DNA of 64,000 nt, from assembly GCA_023105745.1 (NCBI GenBank), contig JALGQZ010000011.1, forward strand, positions 10,254,975 to 10,318,974, given 5' to 3'. The stretch's first letter is position 1; every line of letters starts with the position of its first letter. Positions 1 through 12,865 of the stretch are shown in pieces. The stretch comes from Austropuccinia psidii (taxonomy: Eukaryota; Basidiomycota; Pucciniomycetes; Pucciniales; Sphaerophragmiaceae). Under the pieces are notes generated by a model. That model did not search any database, was not told where the DNA came from, and saw only the letters and a program-made list of their open reading frames with translations. The translations under genes and the position numbers were made by a program.

Positions 1-949
1 AACAGTCTTTGTGGCTTTATGGGAATTTTATACATGCTTCAAAGGAGAACATACCCTACATTATTTTCTTTAATTATCATATTACACTAGTTATGAATAC
101 TTATCCTAGTTTCCAGAGCTTAATTTTGATATATAAAATCTACATTAGTGCCATCCAAAGATCTTGTAAATACTGAAATAAATCACAAAATATCTTCATT
201 AATTTAATTTACAGTTTAAGATTTACTAGTAATATGAAGTTTCTCTGTGTCTGTGAACTATCAAAGAATCAACCAATTAGTAGCTTTGATTGGGAAGATT
301 TACCCAGTTTTCTGGTTTTTATAGTGTTTTATTTCTTCAGTTTTGTAGCTAGATGTTCTTTAAAAATATCCTGAGAATTGGGATACAGTATGTTTAATAG
401 ACTTCCCTGAACCAAACACAAGTGAATAATGTGGATTTGTTGTTGAGGTTAAGTTAAGATAAATCAGTATTATTACAAAGAAATGTCTAGATTCTTCTAT
501 AACACAAGAAAAGAAAGGGTTAAAGGTTTCATAGTATGGAGCATTGATGATTGTATTTTTTACATCACAGTACTACATCATTAATTCCACACAAAGGAAT
601 ATACTACAACATCAAGATAACAGAATTTTCGGGAACTGGCATCAATTCAGGGTGTACATATGAAAGAATATTTAAAAACTCACTATTTATATATAAATAC
701 ATCATTAATTTCCTTCTTTTAAATAATAATGATAAGAAAAAACTATTAAAAACAACTCAAAGGATAAGACATAATCATCCACCTTATCATTAACAGAAAT
801 TTGAAAATATTGGATAGGATAGAGCCTTTGATAAAGATGCAAGTATATAATTTGATAATGTTTGAAGATCTGGGGGAAATATGATGAGCAGGAGTATTTT
901 TAAATCATAGAAAACCTCATTGGAGACTATAGTGGTATAATTAGATGTA
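1..949. other. AT-rich left flank, no gene recognised
   Basis: No convincing coding region, RNA gene or repeat boundary is visible. A short open frame at 551-793 has low-complexity composition and no recognisable motif, so it is not called. The last five bases (945-949, ATGTA) are the left target-site copy of the Gypsy element that starts at 950. Confidence 0.6.
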
Positions 950-3009
950 TGTGAGCCCGCAAGGTATGTATAACATACCCATAAGGCCACAAATGACTTG
1001 GTATACACTTGATTTAGTCTACAATAGACTCTTCAATTGAATTTAAAATAAAAAATAATAAAAAATACGTATAGCTTTTTTTTGGATAAACAAAGTTATA
1101 AATATTATGTAATTTTTGGATTCTACACCAAAAATGACCTAGGGTACACCCATAGGGTGTTATACCAAAAAAAGCTTATTTCTTATGTTATTGGAATATT
1201 TAAGAATCTCACAGTACTAATGTAACTTTTTTGACATTTTTTTAAAATTGTTAAATTGAAGCTTAAATTTAAAGCTGCATAGGGTTTATGCAAACTTACC
1301 AAAATTTTATTTAAAATTGAGTTGTTGTGTATATTTACTGAATTGGCTAAGGATCTGCCATACAGAATGTAAATCCTGTGTGAGCTCAATTTAAAAGGGT
1401 TTAAGGCCATAGTATGGCTTTGAATAAATAAAAGGGCAAAATCCATGCAAAAAGGTGGGACAAAGGAAAAAGACCAAACAGAGCTGGGGTACCCAGCTTT
1501 TTGGATCTGCAATGATTAAATTAAGGTTGTCCACCTGTATTGGAGGATTTTCAACCTTATTTAAACTTTAAGATTACACTTTGATCCAATCTTAAAGTTT
1601 CAACTGGTTTTAACCCAATTTGGACAGGAATTTCAAGCTTCGAAAGGGTAAATCCCAGTATGTAGGCTTGAAATTAAGGTTTTGAGACCTGTCAAAGCTT
1701 AAATAAGCTCAAACCTTTAACTTTACAAGCATTAAAACCCTATCAAAAGTGAAGGTTTAGTGTGTATTGCTATTTTACATGGAAAAATAGCAATAACTTC
1801 TAAAATCCATTAAAAATCCAATTTTTAATGGATTTTCTTGAAGCTTTCACACAGCTTACAACTGAATATTATCTATATATAAATCAAATTTTAAGAATCT
1901 TTTATAAACAGATTTCCTGGGTAATTAGCCTGGAAATTTACACTTTTCATTATAATTTTAGAAAATTAAGATTTCTTTAAAAATTCATTGAAAATTGAGT
2001 TTAAGAGATTTCTGCTTCAAACTCTATTTTTAAGTTTTTTATGTGATTAACTTTATCATAAAGAAACTTATTTTATATTGAATCCTAAAATAATTAGCTT
2101 AAATGATGATCAAAGTTACTTGGAGTTAAGAATAACACTGGTAACTTTAAATTGGAGTTAAAAATAAGTTACCTTATGTTAAGAACCTTGTTTTTAAGCA
2201 TGGGTTTTCAGGTTTGACCTGAAAACGCCCTCTATATCCATTATGAATCATGAGAGCTGCTCTGTAGAAATAAAAAGAGTCTTTTAATCACTTTTTTTGT
2301 CCATCATCAATTATCAATCCAATTATATTAGACATTTAAACAGGTAAAGTTTTATTTTATATAAAATCTTATTATTAAAGTATTTCTTAAGCATTTTATT
2401 CTTTATAAATTTTAAATTAAAGAATTGAAATAATAGAAATTAGATTACTGTTGTAATTACCAATAATATATTTTATTTTATAAAATTATTGTCTTTAAAA
2501 TTAATTTTTGGAGTGTTTTTAAGTTATAATAATTATTTAATATAATAACTCTTGTATTTGAGTTGTTGTATTAAATTTATATTATAAGTAAGTTTTCTCT
2601 AAAAATTCTATATATTTTTTATCTATTATTAGTTTTTTTATATAGAATTTTTCTATAAGAATTATTTCTGCACAGTGTGTGTTTTAATTCTTTTATAAAT
2701 AACATTTATATAATTCATAGAAGTGGCCAAATATTTATATTTTCCACGTGTAATTCTCTCATTAAGATATTTACACTTCTTATTTTTATAATTTACAGTG
2801 ACTATAACAATAATAGAATAATTATAGTTTACTATTATTATTATTTTATATAGTAATAATTAAATTAATGTTTTTTATATAATTATTTTTAAAATTATAT
2901 TCAAATTTGTGGTTCTAATGTCTTATTATATTATATTTTTCTACTGACGACAGTCATAGTACCCTTGATATTGTTAATATTATCAAGAGTTTCGTAGACA
3001 AACCTTACA
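950..3009 (+). repeat. 5' LTR of the Gypsy element
   Basis: This 2060 bp copy begins TGTGAGCCCGC and ends AACCTTACA. It aligns along its whole length with 9626-11764, apart from a segment of about 75 bp present only in the right copy near 11160-11240. It is very AT-rich in its second half. The LTR is unusually long for a Gypsy element. Confidence 0.92.
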
Positions 3010-3012
3010 TTT

Positions 3013-3030
3013 TGGGGCCTGGAGGTCATT
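3013..3030 (+). other. Candidate primer-binding site
   Basis: A TGG-initiated, GC-rich stretch (TGGGGCCTGGAGGTC) lies three bases after the 5' LTR, the position and form expected for pairing with the CCA end of a primer tRNA. The tRNA identity cannot be assigned from this window. Confidence 0.5.
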
Positions 3031-3720
3031 TTAACCAGTTTTTGGGAAATAAACATATTCTAGACCTTATTTTACTGTTGTTTGACGTAAAATTGCCGTA
3101 TTTACTTTAATATTGGCTTTTTTGGGACTTATCCCTTATAAATAATCTTTATAATTTTAATAAAGGTATTTTTTCTTAAGAATATTGTTTGAAACAATAT
3201 ACTATTGAGTGACTTGGAATAAATTTCTTTTGTCTAACTCATGGCTTTTTCACATCACATACTTGAAATTTATTCTTTGAGTTATTCTAGTATAAAGTGA
3301 ATAATAATATAATTTTGATTAATTACATATCAATTGCATAATTATTATTTCTTTAAAGAAAATATTAAATCAAATGAAAAATTAAAAAATTGAAAATCTT
3401 TACTAAAAACATGTTTTCTTTAATCTTAGACATTTTTTCTTCATTTTTGATGTAATTTGCCATAAATTACATTAAAACAACTTTATTCAATAAGTTGAGT
3501 TTATAAGATATTTTTATTGTTTGATAAAATAACTTATGATATTTTTTTTCTCTAGTGTCATCCATCAGAGAAAGTTCTTCAGACTCTGAAGCCTCAGAGT
3601 CTAGTATTGAAATTCAAACTAGCCCAGCACCAAGGGGCTTAATTACCAAAGAACCCTTTCAAGGTCCAGCAGGTGAATTCAATACATTTCTTAGTCTTAA
3701 TTGCTTTATATTGACGTGAA

Positions 3721-4862
3721 ATGACTCCTACTAGAAGTGGAAGTAGCTACTCCATCCAATCAAATGGATCTGGACCAGGAAATTTAAGTCAAAAATCAAA
3801 CAGACAAGAATGTCAGCCCAGAGAAGAGGCACAAATGGAGGATGCCAGAAATTCCACCAGTTCCCAAAGCTTAGCCAGCACCTTTGACACTCTTATTGAG
3901 AGTCTAGAAGCTGACATAACTGCTATTGCTCTAATACCTGAATCACTTGCAACAGGCAACAATAGAGATATACTAGTCTCAGTACAAGAACTGGTTTATG
4001 GCAGCAAAACAGCAAGAGTGGGAACTTCTCCCAAGTCTTTGGATAGGAACCATGAACTCATATCTTCAAGTGAAGGAATTCATGGGGCCAGAAAAGACAG
4101 AGGAACTTCTGAAGGGCTGGACACCCATGTCTTGCAAAGGAAACGTCCAACAGATAAAAGCTTGGTTGAAAAGCCAAAGCATGTTATCAGAGGACCAGAA
4201 GAAGAAGTTGGCCCAAGGCAAGGAAAACAGCCCAGTAAAGCTCCCCAAGCCTCCAAAAGCAAAAATCCGCCTCAACAAGTGCCCAACAAGCCCAAGCAAA
4301 CCCCAAAGACCAACAAGAAGGGCAAGCAAAAGTCAAAGGAAAAGGCAAAGCCCAAATGGAACAAGCCTTACCTGCAGAATTACAGGATTCCCGGGAAAGG
4401 GAAGACAGCCATGGACAATGTGTTCAATATGGCAAGAAGTCTGATGGAATTCAAAAACAAGGAAGAGGAACTATTGAGCCAATCTTTCCCAAAGAAGTAG
4501 AGCTTGTAAAGCTTGTAAGCCAAATTGAAACTTGTAATAAAGAAATTATAAAAAAGTTTAAAACATTTGAGTATATCCAACAAAAGTTGGGTAATGAGAT
4601 ACTGAAAGTAAAAGGGTCACAAAAAACCATGATTGGCCTTGAAAATAATAATAAAGAAAATATTTTGTCTTTGATGCAAATTTGTTCATTAATTGAGTCT
4701 AAAGTTACTTTACTCAATCAACCAGATGACAATTCTATTTATTTTATAACTATACAGTTAAAAGAATTAAGAATACAAGTTCAAAACTTGGAAAATTCAA
4801 CTGGGCACAATGCAGCTCTTTTCAAAGAACAATTGGAAAAAAGTGATAAAGAAAGACTTTAA
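3721..4862 (+). pseudogene. gag: Gypsy gag, N-terminal part (frameshifted)
   Basis: The start MTPTRSGSSYSIQ at 3721 opens a Ser/Pro/Lys-rich, probably disordered N-terminus, the usual start of rust-type Gypsy polyproteins. Its frame runs to 4500, but the continuing gag frame (beginning near MEQALPAELQDS, 4356) is shifted and ends at a TAA at 4860-4862. The switch lies in the Pro/Lys-rich stretch around 4250-4356. The second half is Lys/Glu/Gln-rich and probably coiled-coil, fitting Gag multimerisation. Further stops follow at about 4881 and 5034. The start is chosen as the first ATG after the leader in the frame that shows family-like sequence. Confidence 0.75.
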
Positions 4863-5036
4863 TTGAAAGAAGATATTCAATAAAGTATTAACAATATATC
4901 ACTTAAGAATGAATTGCCAAGACAGTATACACCAATTCTTGACAGAAATGTGCTAAACTTGAATAATGAATTACATCATACAATTTCAAGTATTGCAGAA
5001 GTAGAAACTGCTTGCAATTTTAAAGAAATTCCATGA

Positions 5037-5690
5037 TTAGAGGAATTTCCAACCTTCAGTGGTGAAAGAGAATATAATCATATTGAATTTATGAAAACAA
5101 TTGATATGCTTAAAGAAGATTTTAAAATACCAGATGAATACATAAGTGCCAGATTACACTTATTGTTTACCAAATCAGCAAATAAATGGTATTACAAAAT
5201 GAGACAAGACCATGGTAAACATTCTTGGCCTTGGTGGAAAGAACAGATTATTTTCAAATGGGAAAATGATTCCTGGAGATTTAAAATGGATAATTCTTTT
5301 TAAGAAGCCACTTTTGATATTGAGAGGGACAGGCCCATGTCTTGGTTTCTTAAACAAAAGGACAGATTAACTACCCTTCATCCTGATATGTCTGAAGCAT
5401 TGGTACATAAAAGGATATTAAGAAAGTGTGGTGGTGACCTTGAGCATGCTATAAGAAGCAGATGTATTGAGCCTTGCTCTACAGAATATTATATCAATGC
5501 TATGGAGGACATCACTACTAGAACACAAATTGGTAGAAATTGGTATAAACCCCCAATGGACAACAATACCAGTGGGAAACCAATTCCAAAACCCAATAAA
5601 CCACATGAAAAAGCTCCCTTCAAATTTCACAAGTGTGGAAGTACATCTCTTCTGGCTAATACTTGTCCTAAAAAGAAAAGAATCAATGAG
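5037..5690 (+). pseudogene. gag: Gypsy gag, capsid core and damaged zinc knuckle
   Basis: This stretch has a capsid-like pattern (FPTFSGEREYNHIEF, then YYKMRQDHGKHSWPWWK) typical of Gypsy gag cores. A stop at 5301-5303 breaks it. The expected CX2CX4HX4C knuckle lies near 5625-5670 but reads FHKCGSTSLLANTC: the first Cys is Phe and the His is Leu, so two of four zinc ligands are missing. The frame is the same as protease and RT downstream, consistent with one gag-pol polyprotein. An acidic Glu/Ser-rich linker follows the knuckle. Confidence 0.82.
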
Positions 5691-5930
5691 TTAGAAATTG
5701 AAAAAGATGACACAAAAGAAACAAAAGATGTCTCTGTACATGAAAGTGAATCTGAGCCTTCTGAAGAAGAGGAATTACCAGATGAACTTTGTCTCAGAAA
5801 GATTAGTGTTTCCTTTGAAGTCACAGAAGTCCATACTCACTTACCACAGTACAGTGATGAATGTATGGATCTCATACATGTGCAAGATGCCAAAATTCAG
5901 AAAACCAAACCTGCCAGAGGTAAAGGTTAT

Positions 5931-6527
5931 ACATCTGGATCATCTTGTATCACTAATATTGTGATGAAAAACAGAGAAGCAAAGATAAATCTTGACTCAG
6001 GTTCTTTTTGTACTTGTGTGGAAAAAGATTATCTTGACAAGATTTATAACAATTGGCAAGACAAGCCAATGCCAATCAAAGGTATAAAATTCAGCAGTGC
6101 CAGCCAAAATATGCACCCCTTGGGTATATTTGAAACATGAATGATATTCCATAATCCTAGAGGAAGTATCAGATTAAAAGTGGAATTTGTTGTTATGAAT
6201 AATTTTACTTCACAGCACTCTATACTTGGAAATGATCATATCAATATTTACGGTATTGATATTAATAATAATAAAGACAGGTATTTCACTATAGGAGAAA
6301 ATAAAAGGCGAAAATTTGATTTTCCTCCAGAAAAAAGGGAAATAATTGTCATTAGACAAGTAAAAAATGTTAATAAACAGAAATTTGTGTCAGATCAGTT
6401 CATTGAAGCACAAATTAATCCTGAATTAACACTAGAAATGAAGGAAGAACTTATTGAAATTTCATTTCAATACAGGGAAGCCTTTGCTTATGATAATGAA
6501 CCACTTGGGGCTATCAAAGGCCATTAA
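5931..6527 (+). pseudogene. pol: Gypsy aspartic protease (retropepsin)
   Basis: The catalytic loop reads INLDSGSFCTCV near 5983-6018, with DSG in place of the commoner DTG. A distal motif follows (HSILGNDHINIYGI, about 6217-6258), equivalent to the second retropepsin psi-loop. The enzyme would process the gag-pol polyprotein. A TGA at 6138-6140 interrupts the domain and a TAA at 6525-6527 ends the stretch before RT. Confidence 0.82.
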
Positions 6528-7421
6528 TTTGACATTTTGCTTAATGTGGAAACACCTTACCCTCCATTTTCAAGAAGAACAGCTTACCCAGCTAGCACTA
6601 GGGCCAGAGACGCATTAGAAAATCATATTAATGAACTGATGAAACTGGGAGTTCTTAAAAACGTTGGACACAATGAAGAAGTAGAAGTCACAACTCCTGT
6701 AATAATTACTTGGCATAATGATAAATCAAGGATGGTTGGTGATTTTAGAGCATTGAATACTTACAGTATTCCAGATAGGTACCCAATTCCTGGAATCCAT
6801 GAGACTTTGACTCAATTATCCAAAGCAAAGTTTACCACTTCTATGGATGCTCTCAAAGGTTTCCATCAGAATGTCTTAACACCTTATGCTATGAAATGTT
6901 TGAGGATTATTGCTCATTGTGGTATTTACGAATACTTGAGGATGCCTTTTGGTATTGAAAATGCACCCTCTCACTATCAAAGGATGATGAACACCATACT
7001 CCCACATGGATTATCAAAGGGATGGTTAATCATTTATATTAATGACATTATCATTTGTTCAGAAACTTGGCAATTGCATTTATAGAGACTTTCATTAGTA
7101 CTTAAGAGAAGTCTTCAAGTGAACATGAAAATATCTCTTAAACAATTTAATTTTGGGTTTCATGAGCTGAAAGCTCTAGCACATGTAGTCTCAGGACTGA
7201 GCCTTGGTGTTTCCAAAAACAAAGTGGCTTCAGTGTTACTGAAACAAATGCCCCAGAGCAAAAAAGAAATGATGTCTTTCTTAGGGTTTGCCAGTTATTA
7301 CAGGCAACATCTTAAAGATTTTGCAATCCATGCCAGATCATTGTACAGAATTTGTGATCAACAAACTGTATTTGAAATGACATGGTAGAGGATTCAAGCA
7401 TATGAAAAAATCAGATATGCC
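6528..7421 (+). pseudogene. pol: Gypsy reverse transcriptase
   Basis: RT motifs are clear: RMVGDFRALNTYSIPDRYPIP (about 6729-6791), SMDALKGFHQNVL (6840-6880), LRMPFGIENAPSHYQRMMN (6936-6992) and YINDIIICSE (7036-7065). The catalytic YXDD box reads YIND, so the first of its two metal-binding Asp residues is Asn and the enzyme should be inactive. The thumb/connection ([30 protein letters not shown]) continues from 7119. Stops at 7083-7085 and 7386-7388 interrupt it. Confidence 0.93.
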
Positions 7422-7841
7422 TTGACCAATGCACCATTATTATTGATGCCAGACTGGAAACTTCCTTTCAAGCTGTATATTGATGCATGTGGTGAGGGCC
7501 TAGGTGCAGCTCTTCATCAAGTTCAAATTGTCAATGACAAACCTTATGAAGGTCCAATTTGTTTTAATTCAAGACAAATCAATCCTGCTGAGGCAAGATA
7601 TGGAGCCAGCCAAATGGAGTACCTCTGCCTTGTATGGGCTCTGGAAAAACTTCTTTATTATCTTGATGGTAGTGTGTTTGAAGTAATTACTGATTGTAAT
7701 GCAGTAAAATCACTTCTTAACATGAAAACTCCAAACAGACACATGTTAAGATGGCAGATTGCTATACAGGAGTATAGAGGCAATATGACCATAGTACATA
7801 AAGCTGAAAATATTCACAAAAAATGCTTATGGCTTGAGTAG
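7422..7841 (+). pseudogene. pol: Gypsy RNase H domain
   Basis: The domain follows RT in the same frame: [16 protein letters not shown] (first catalytic Asp, about 7460-7507), [14 protein letters not shown] (catalytic Glu) and [10 protein letters not shown] (third Asp, about 7684). The core acidic residues remain. Near 7817-7823 an A-run is one base longer than the downstream frame requires, which moves the continuing polyprotein to another frame and creates the stop at 7841. Confidence 0.9.
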
Positions 7842-9480
7842 ATGGGAATTACCCAATACACCTGACAATCTTGCCTATGTTCCCACAGGTGTAGAGCCTT
7901 AAATTCCAATTGAAGGAATTAACATCACAGATGTTGGGACAGAATTCTTTGAAGAAGCTAGAGAAAGCTAAAAGCTGGGTAAGAATTGTCATATTCTTAC
8001 TTCTCTACTTGGCAAAGATTGCAAAGATGCAGCTTTGGATAATTCTCTGGATGCAATTTGGAAAACATCTTATGACAATGGGAGATTCCATTTATTTGAT
8101 GGTATTTTATATCATAGATCTAAACATACATGTGTCATGGACCTGTGTAGTAGAATGTTAATTATCTCAATACAGCTAGAATGCCATGATAGCATTTATT
8201 CTGGACATCTGTCAGAAGACAGAAAAATGGAAAGAATTAAGACATGTGCCTGGTGGCCATCTTGGAGGAAAGATGTCAGTGAGTACTGTCATAGTTGTGA
8301 TAGATTCCAGAAAGCCAATAAAGCTACTGGTAAAAGATTTGGTTTGATGACTCATATCCAAGAGCCAAGTACCCCATGGGAAGTTGCTCATATGGATTAG
8401 GTAACTGGCTTACCACCTGGAGGTGATAAAAGTTACAATGCATGTCTTGTCATTGTAGACAGATATAGCAAAAGACAAATCTTTTTACCATGTCATAAAG
8501 ATGACACAGCTATGGATACAGCTCTTTTAATTTGGAACAGAGTTATATCTCATACTGGTCTCTTTAAAAATATCATTAGTGATAGAGACCCAAAATTCAC
8601 ATCAGCCTTATGGACCAATTTACATAAGCCTTTGGGTACAAAACTATCATTCTCAACAGCATACCATCCACAAACAGGTGGGTTAGCAGAAATAATGATA
8701 CAAACCCTTGAGGACATGATCAGAAGATGTTGTGCTTATGGCCTGGAGCTTAAAGATTCTGATGGCTTTACCCATGATTGGGGTACTCTAATACCAGCAT
8801 TGGAATTAGCCTACAAGAACTCCATCCATGCTTCAACAGGAAAAACTCCTGCAATGTTGGAAAAAGGATGGAACCCTAAACTTCCAGTTGATACTTTGAA
8901 GAAAAATTTAGTTGATATTCATCCCAATGCTTTAATATTTAACTAATTGCTTGATAAATTAAGGCGTCATGCAAATCAAAGCATGAATGATGCCTTTGAA
9001 TATGCTAAACAGAAATGGGACAAAAGTCATAAAACCCCATAATTCAAAGTAGGGGACTTAATATTAGTTTCAACCTTGAGATTTAATAATATCAAAGCTC
9101 CAAAGAAATTGAAAGATTCCTTTGCAGGACCATTTATTATTAAAGCCCTTCATGTGACAAATGCAGTACAGGTAGAACTTTCAGGAGAATTGGAAAAAAA
9201 CATCCAACTTTTCCTGTTAGTCTGGTAAAGCATTACACTTCAAGTGATAAGGAATTATTTCCTTTGAGAAATGAAAAACCCTGATGAGTACCTCCACTTT
9301 ATCAAAGTGAAGAGAAAATAGTACTAAAAGTCTTGAAAGAAAGAATACTTAGGGGAAAAAATGAAAGAGAATACTTGGTCAGGTACAGAAATCCACAACA
9401 TGAAGATTAATGGATTTTAGCAGAGAAGATACCTGATTCCCAAAGGTTTCTCAGAATATTCAGATATTAGAGAAGACCAA
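7842..9480 (+). pseudogene. pol: Gypsy integrase and C-terminal region
   Basis: After the frameshift the polyprotein continues in a different frame. A zinc-binding HHCC module is visible at about 8180-8310 (ECHDSIYSGHL, then YCHSCDRFQKA). The DDE core includes IVDRYSK (about 8453), ISDRDPKFTS (about 8575-8604) and YHPQTGGLAE (about 8665-8694), which holds the catalytic Glu. A C-terminal part near 9320-9440 (EYLVRYRNPQHED, stop, then WILAEKIP) resembles the chromodomain-like tail of many fungal Gypsy integrases. Stops occur at about 7900, 7969, 8398, 8944 and beyond, with at least one more frame change near 9200. Confidence 0.88.
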
Positions 9481-9613
9481 TTCCTCAATAAAATATCTGA
9501 ATTGTGTGCTTTACATACTTGAAAGTATACCTAAAGAGGTTGGACAGTGGATGATACCCCCTATTAACCTGGGGACATACTACTAAAAGAAAATTGTGGT
9601 ACAATTCTTTTTT

Positions 9614-9625
9614 GGTGGTAGGGAA
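9614..9625 (+). other. Candidate polypurine tract
   Basis: The purine-rich sequence GGTGGTAGGGAA abuts the start of the 3' LTR, where plus-strand DNA synthesis is normally primed. It is short and interrupted by T. Confidence 0.4.
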
Positions 9626-11764
9626 TGTGAGCCTGAAAGGTATGTATAACATAGCCATAAGGCCACAAATGAATTTATATCCAGTTGATTTAGTCTACAT
9701 TTAAAAAATAATAAAAAATAAGTATAACTCTTTTTCGGATAAACAAAGTTATAAATATTATGTCATCTTTGGATTCTGCACCAAAAATGACCTATGGTAG
9801 ACCCATAGGGTGTTATACCCAAAAAGGCTTATTTCTTATGTTATTTGAAGATTTAAGAATCTCACAATACTAATATAACCTTTTTAATTTTTTTTAAAAT
9901 TGTTAAATTTAAGCTTAAATAACCTGAAATTTAAAGTTGCATAGGGTTTATGCAAACTTACCAAAATGTTAGTTAAAATTGAGGTGTTGTGTATATTTAC
10001 TGAATTGGCTGAGGATCTGTCATACAGAATGTAAATCCTGCATGAGCTCAATTTAAAAGGTTTTAATACCATAGTATGGCTTTAAATAAATAAAAGGGCA
10101 AAATCCACGCAAAAAGGTGGGACAAAGGAAAAAGACCAAATAGAGCTTGGGTACCCAACTTTTTGGATCTGCAATGATTAAATTAAGGTTGTCCAACTTT
10201 ATTGGAGGATTTTCAACCTTATTTAAGCTTTAAGATTAGACTTTGATCCAATCTTAAAGTTTCAACTGGTTATAACCCAATTTGGACAGGAATTTCAAGA
10301 TGCCAAAGGGTAAATCCCAGTATGTAGGCTTGAAATTAAGGTTTTGAGACCTTTAAAAGCTTAGATAAGCTTAAAGCTTTAAGGTTACAAGCATTAAAAC
10401 CTTATCAAAATTTAAGGTTTAGTGTGTATTGCTATTTTATGTGGAAAAATAGCAATAACTTCAAAAATTAATTAAGAATCCAATTCTCAATGGATTTGCT
10501 TGAAGCTCTCACACAGCTTACAAATTAATATTATCTATATATAAATTAAATTTCAAGAATCTTTTAAAAACAGATTTGCTGGTTAATTAGCCTGGATATT
10601 TACTCTTTCAATTATAATGAAAGAAAATTAAGATTTCTTTAAGAATTGAGCTCAAGAAATTTCAGCTTGAAACTCTATTTTTAAGTTTTTCATGTGATAA
10701 AGTTCAATATAAATAAACTTATTTTCTATTAAAACTCAAAATAATTAACTTAAATGAGGATTAAAGCTACTTGGAGTTAAGAATAACACTGGTAAATTTA
10801 AATTGGAATTGAAAATAAGTTACCTAAAGCTAAGAACCTTATTTTTAAGCATGGTTTTTCAGGTTTGACCTGAGAACGCCCTCTATATCCATTATGAATT
10901 ATGAGAGCTGCTCTTTAGACATAAAAAGAGTCTTTTCATCACTGTTTTTTTCCATCATCAATTATCAATTCAATTATATTAGACATTTAGACAGGTAAAG
11001 TTTTATTATATATAGAATGTTATTATTGAAGTATTTCTTAAGAATTTTCTTCTTTATAAATATTAAATTAAAGAGTTGAAATCATAGAAATTAGATTATT
11101 GTTGTAATCACCAATGATATATTTTATTTTATAAAATTATTGTCTTTAAAATATCTTTTAGATCCACAAATTCCTCTAAAAACTCTTTAATAATATCTTT
11201 TATCATGAAAAGTTGTTTTATGAGTTAAAATATTTATTTTTGGCGTGTTTTCAACTTATAATAATTATTTAATATAATAATTGTTGTATTTGAGTTGTTG
11301 TATCAAATTTATATTATAAGTAAGTTTTCTCTAAAAATTCTATATCTTTCTTACCTATTATTAGTTTTTTTATATAGAATTTTTCTATAAGAATTATTTC
11401 TAAACAGTGTGTGTTTTAATTCTTTTATAAATAATATATATATATTATTTATAAGTGGTTGAATATTTATATTTTCCACATGTAATTGTCTCATTAAGAG
11501 CTTTACACTTCTTATTGCTATAATTGTCAGTGACTATAACAATAATAGAATAACTATAATTTATTATTATTATCATATTTTATTTATTATTATTTTATGT
11601 ATTAATAATTGAATTTATGTTTTTGCTATAATTATTTTTAATAATTATAACCAAATTTGTGGTTATAATATTATATTATATTATATTATATTTTTCTACT
11701 GAGGACAGTCATAGTACTCTTGATATTGTTACTATTATCAAGGGTTTCATAGACAAACCTTACA
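9626..11764 (+). repeat. 3' LTR of the Gypsy element
   Basis: This 2139 bp copy begins TGTGAGCCTGA and ends AACCTTACA. It is longer than the 5' LTR mainly because of a segment near 11160-11240 absent from the left copy. The open frame at 9884-10072 (-) lies inside the LTR and is not a gene. Confidence 0.92.
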
Positions 11765-11769
11765 ATGTG

Positions 11770-12865
11770 TACGTATTGAATCTATAAGTGTAAATAAGTT
11801 TATTTAATCAATTCTGAATATTATTGCACCATTTATCTAGATTTGCAACTATAGCTCAAATTCAATTACATAATACTATCAGAATATAATACTGATTGAA
11901 TATTATTGATATTTTGAGATTTGCTAAATAAAAACCCAATCATCATTTCATATTTTTGAACGGCAGAATAATTTTTAGTGATTATAAATAAAATATAAGG
12001 TTCTTTATACTTTATCTTGAAATAACTATAATGAAAAGGGTTTTGAGCTTGAAGCTAATATAAGAGGGGATTAGGAAGTATTTCTATTTACTAGAATTCA
12101 ATCTCCAATATTACAATTAAATAATAAAAGCTATTTTTATGATCAATTTTATTTTAATAAAAAATTTCTGTTGGAATTTGCTCTTTTTTTAAGCTTTAAA
12201 GATTAATTGAAGACAGGTTTCCCAAGCTTTATTGTCAAAAATTACAGTTTTAATAACCTCTATAATATCCTATTCTATTGGTGAAGTCTTCCAAGTTTTG
12301 AGCCCTCTGAAAATAGAATAGTCTTCTGGATGATCACAAAGAGTGGTTTTCATTTAGGTCACAGGTGATAGCTTTGAATATTAGTTCCCAAAATGTAGAC
12401 TGAAGCTTATGCATATATTTATTTCCTTAAGAAGGATATTAGAAGAATCGATGAGGATTTTTTCATCAAAATGATGATAGATATCATGTATGAACAATTT
12501 CCAAGTACAAAAATAGTAAAAGGTGAATTTAACCACACATCTCAGAAGATATTGCTGTCACAGATACGTCAGAGAATCAAAATAGATGTGGAATATAGCT
12601 TATAATTCAAGGATGTAACTTTATTGAAAAATGTAATTTGTGGAAAGAACTTGACTCAAGAAAACATGTTGTTTTCTTTGTGATTTTAATCCAATTTTCT
12701 CAATTCTTACTATTCAGCTAGGTTATCATATTTATTTAAAATAATATCTTATGGCTTTGATACTTATTAATTCAATGTTAATATTCATAATTAATGGTTC
12801 AAGATGAATTTATTTCTATGGTCTTAATTCTTCATTTTGAGCTTATTTGGCTAATTATTTCAGGG
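11770..12865. other. AT-rich spacer, nothing recognised
   Basis: No open frame of interest, repeat or RNA gene is visible between the Gypsy element and the MULE remnant. Confidence 0.6.

Larger units (their letters stand above)
950..11764 (+). mobile_element. Full-length degenerate Ty3/Gypsy LTR retrotransposon
   Basis: Two long direct repeats (950-3009 and 9626-11764) bracket a 6.6 kb interior that reads gag, protease, reverse transcriptase, RNase H, integrase on the + strand. RT-RH ahead of integrase is the Ty3/Gypsy order. Both LTRs start TGTGAGCC and end CCTTACA (TG...CA). Flanks ATGTA (945-949) and ATGTG (11765-11769) form a 5 bp target duplication with one mismatch. The coding frame carries many stops and at least one clear 1-base frameshift, two zinc-knuckle ligands are gone, and the RT catalytic motif is altered, so this copy cannot be autonomous. 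The two LTRs differ by many substitutions and an indel, implying an old insertion. Confidence 0.93.

Noticed and set aside
3998..4444. Open frame overlapping gag in another frame
   Set aside because: It lies over the Pro/Lys-rich gag region with no motif. The flanking frames give the family-like sequence.
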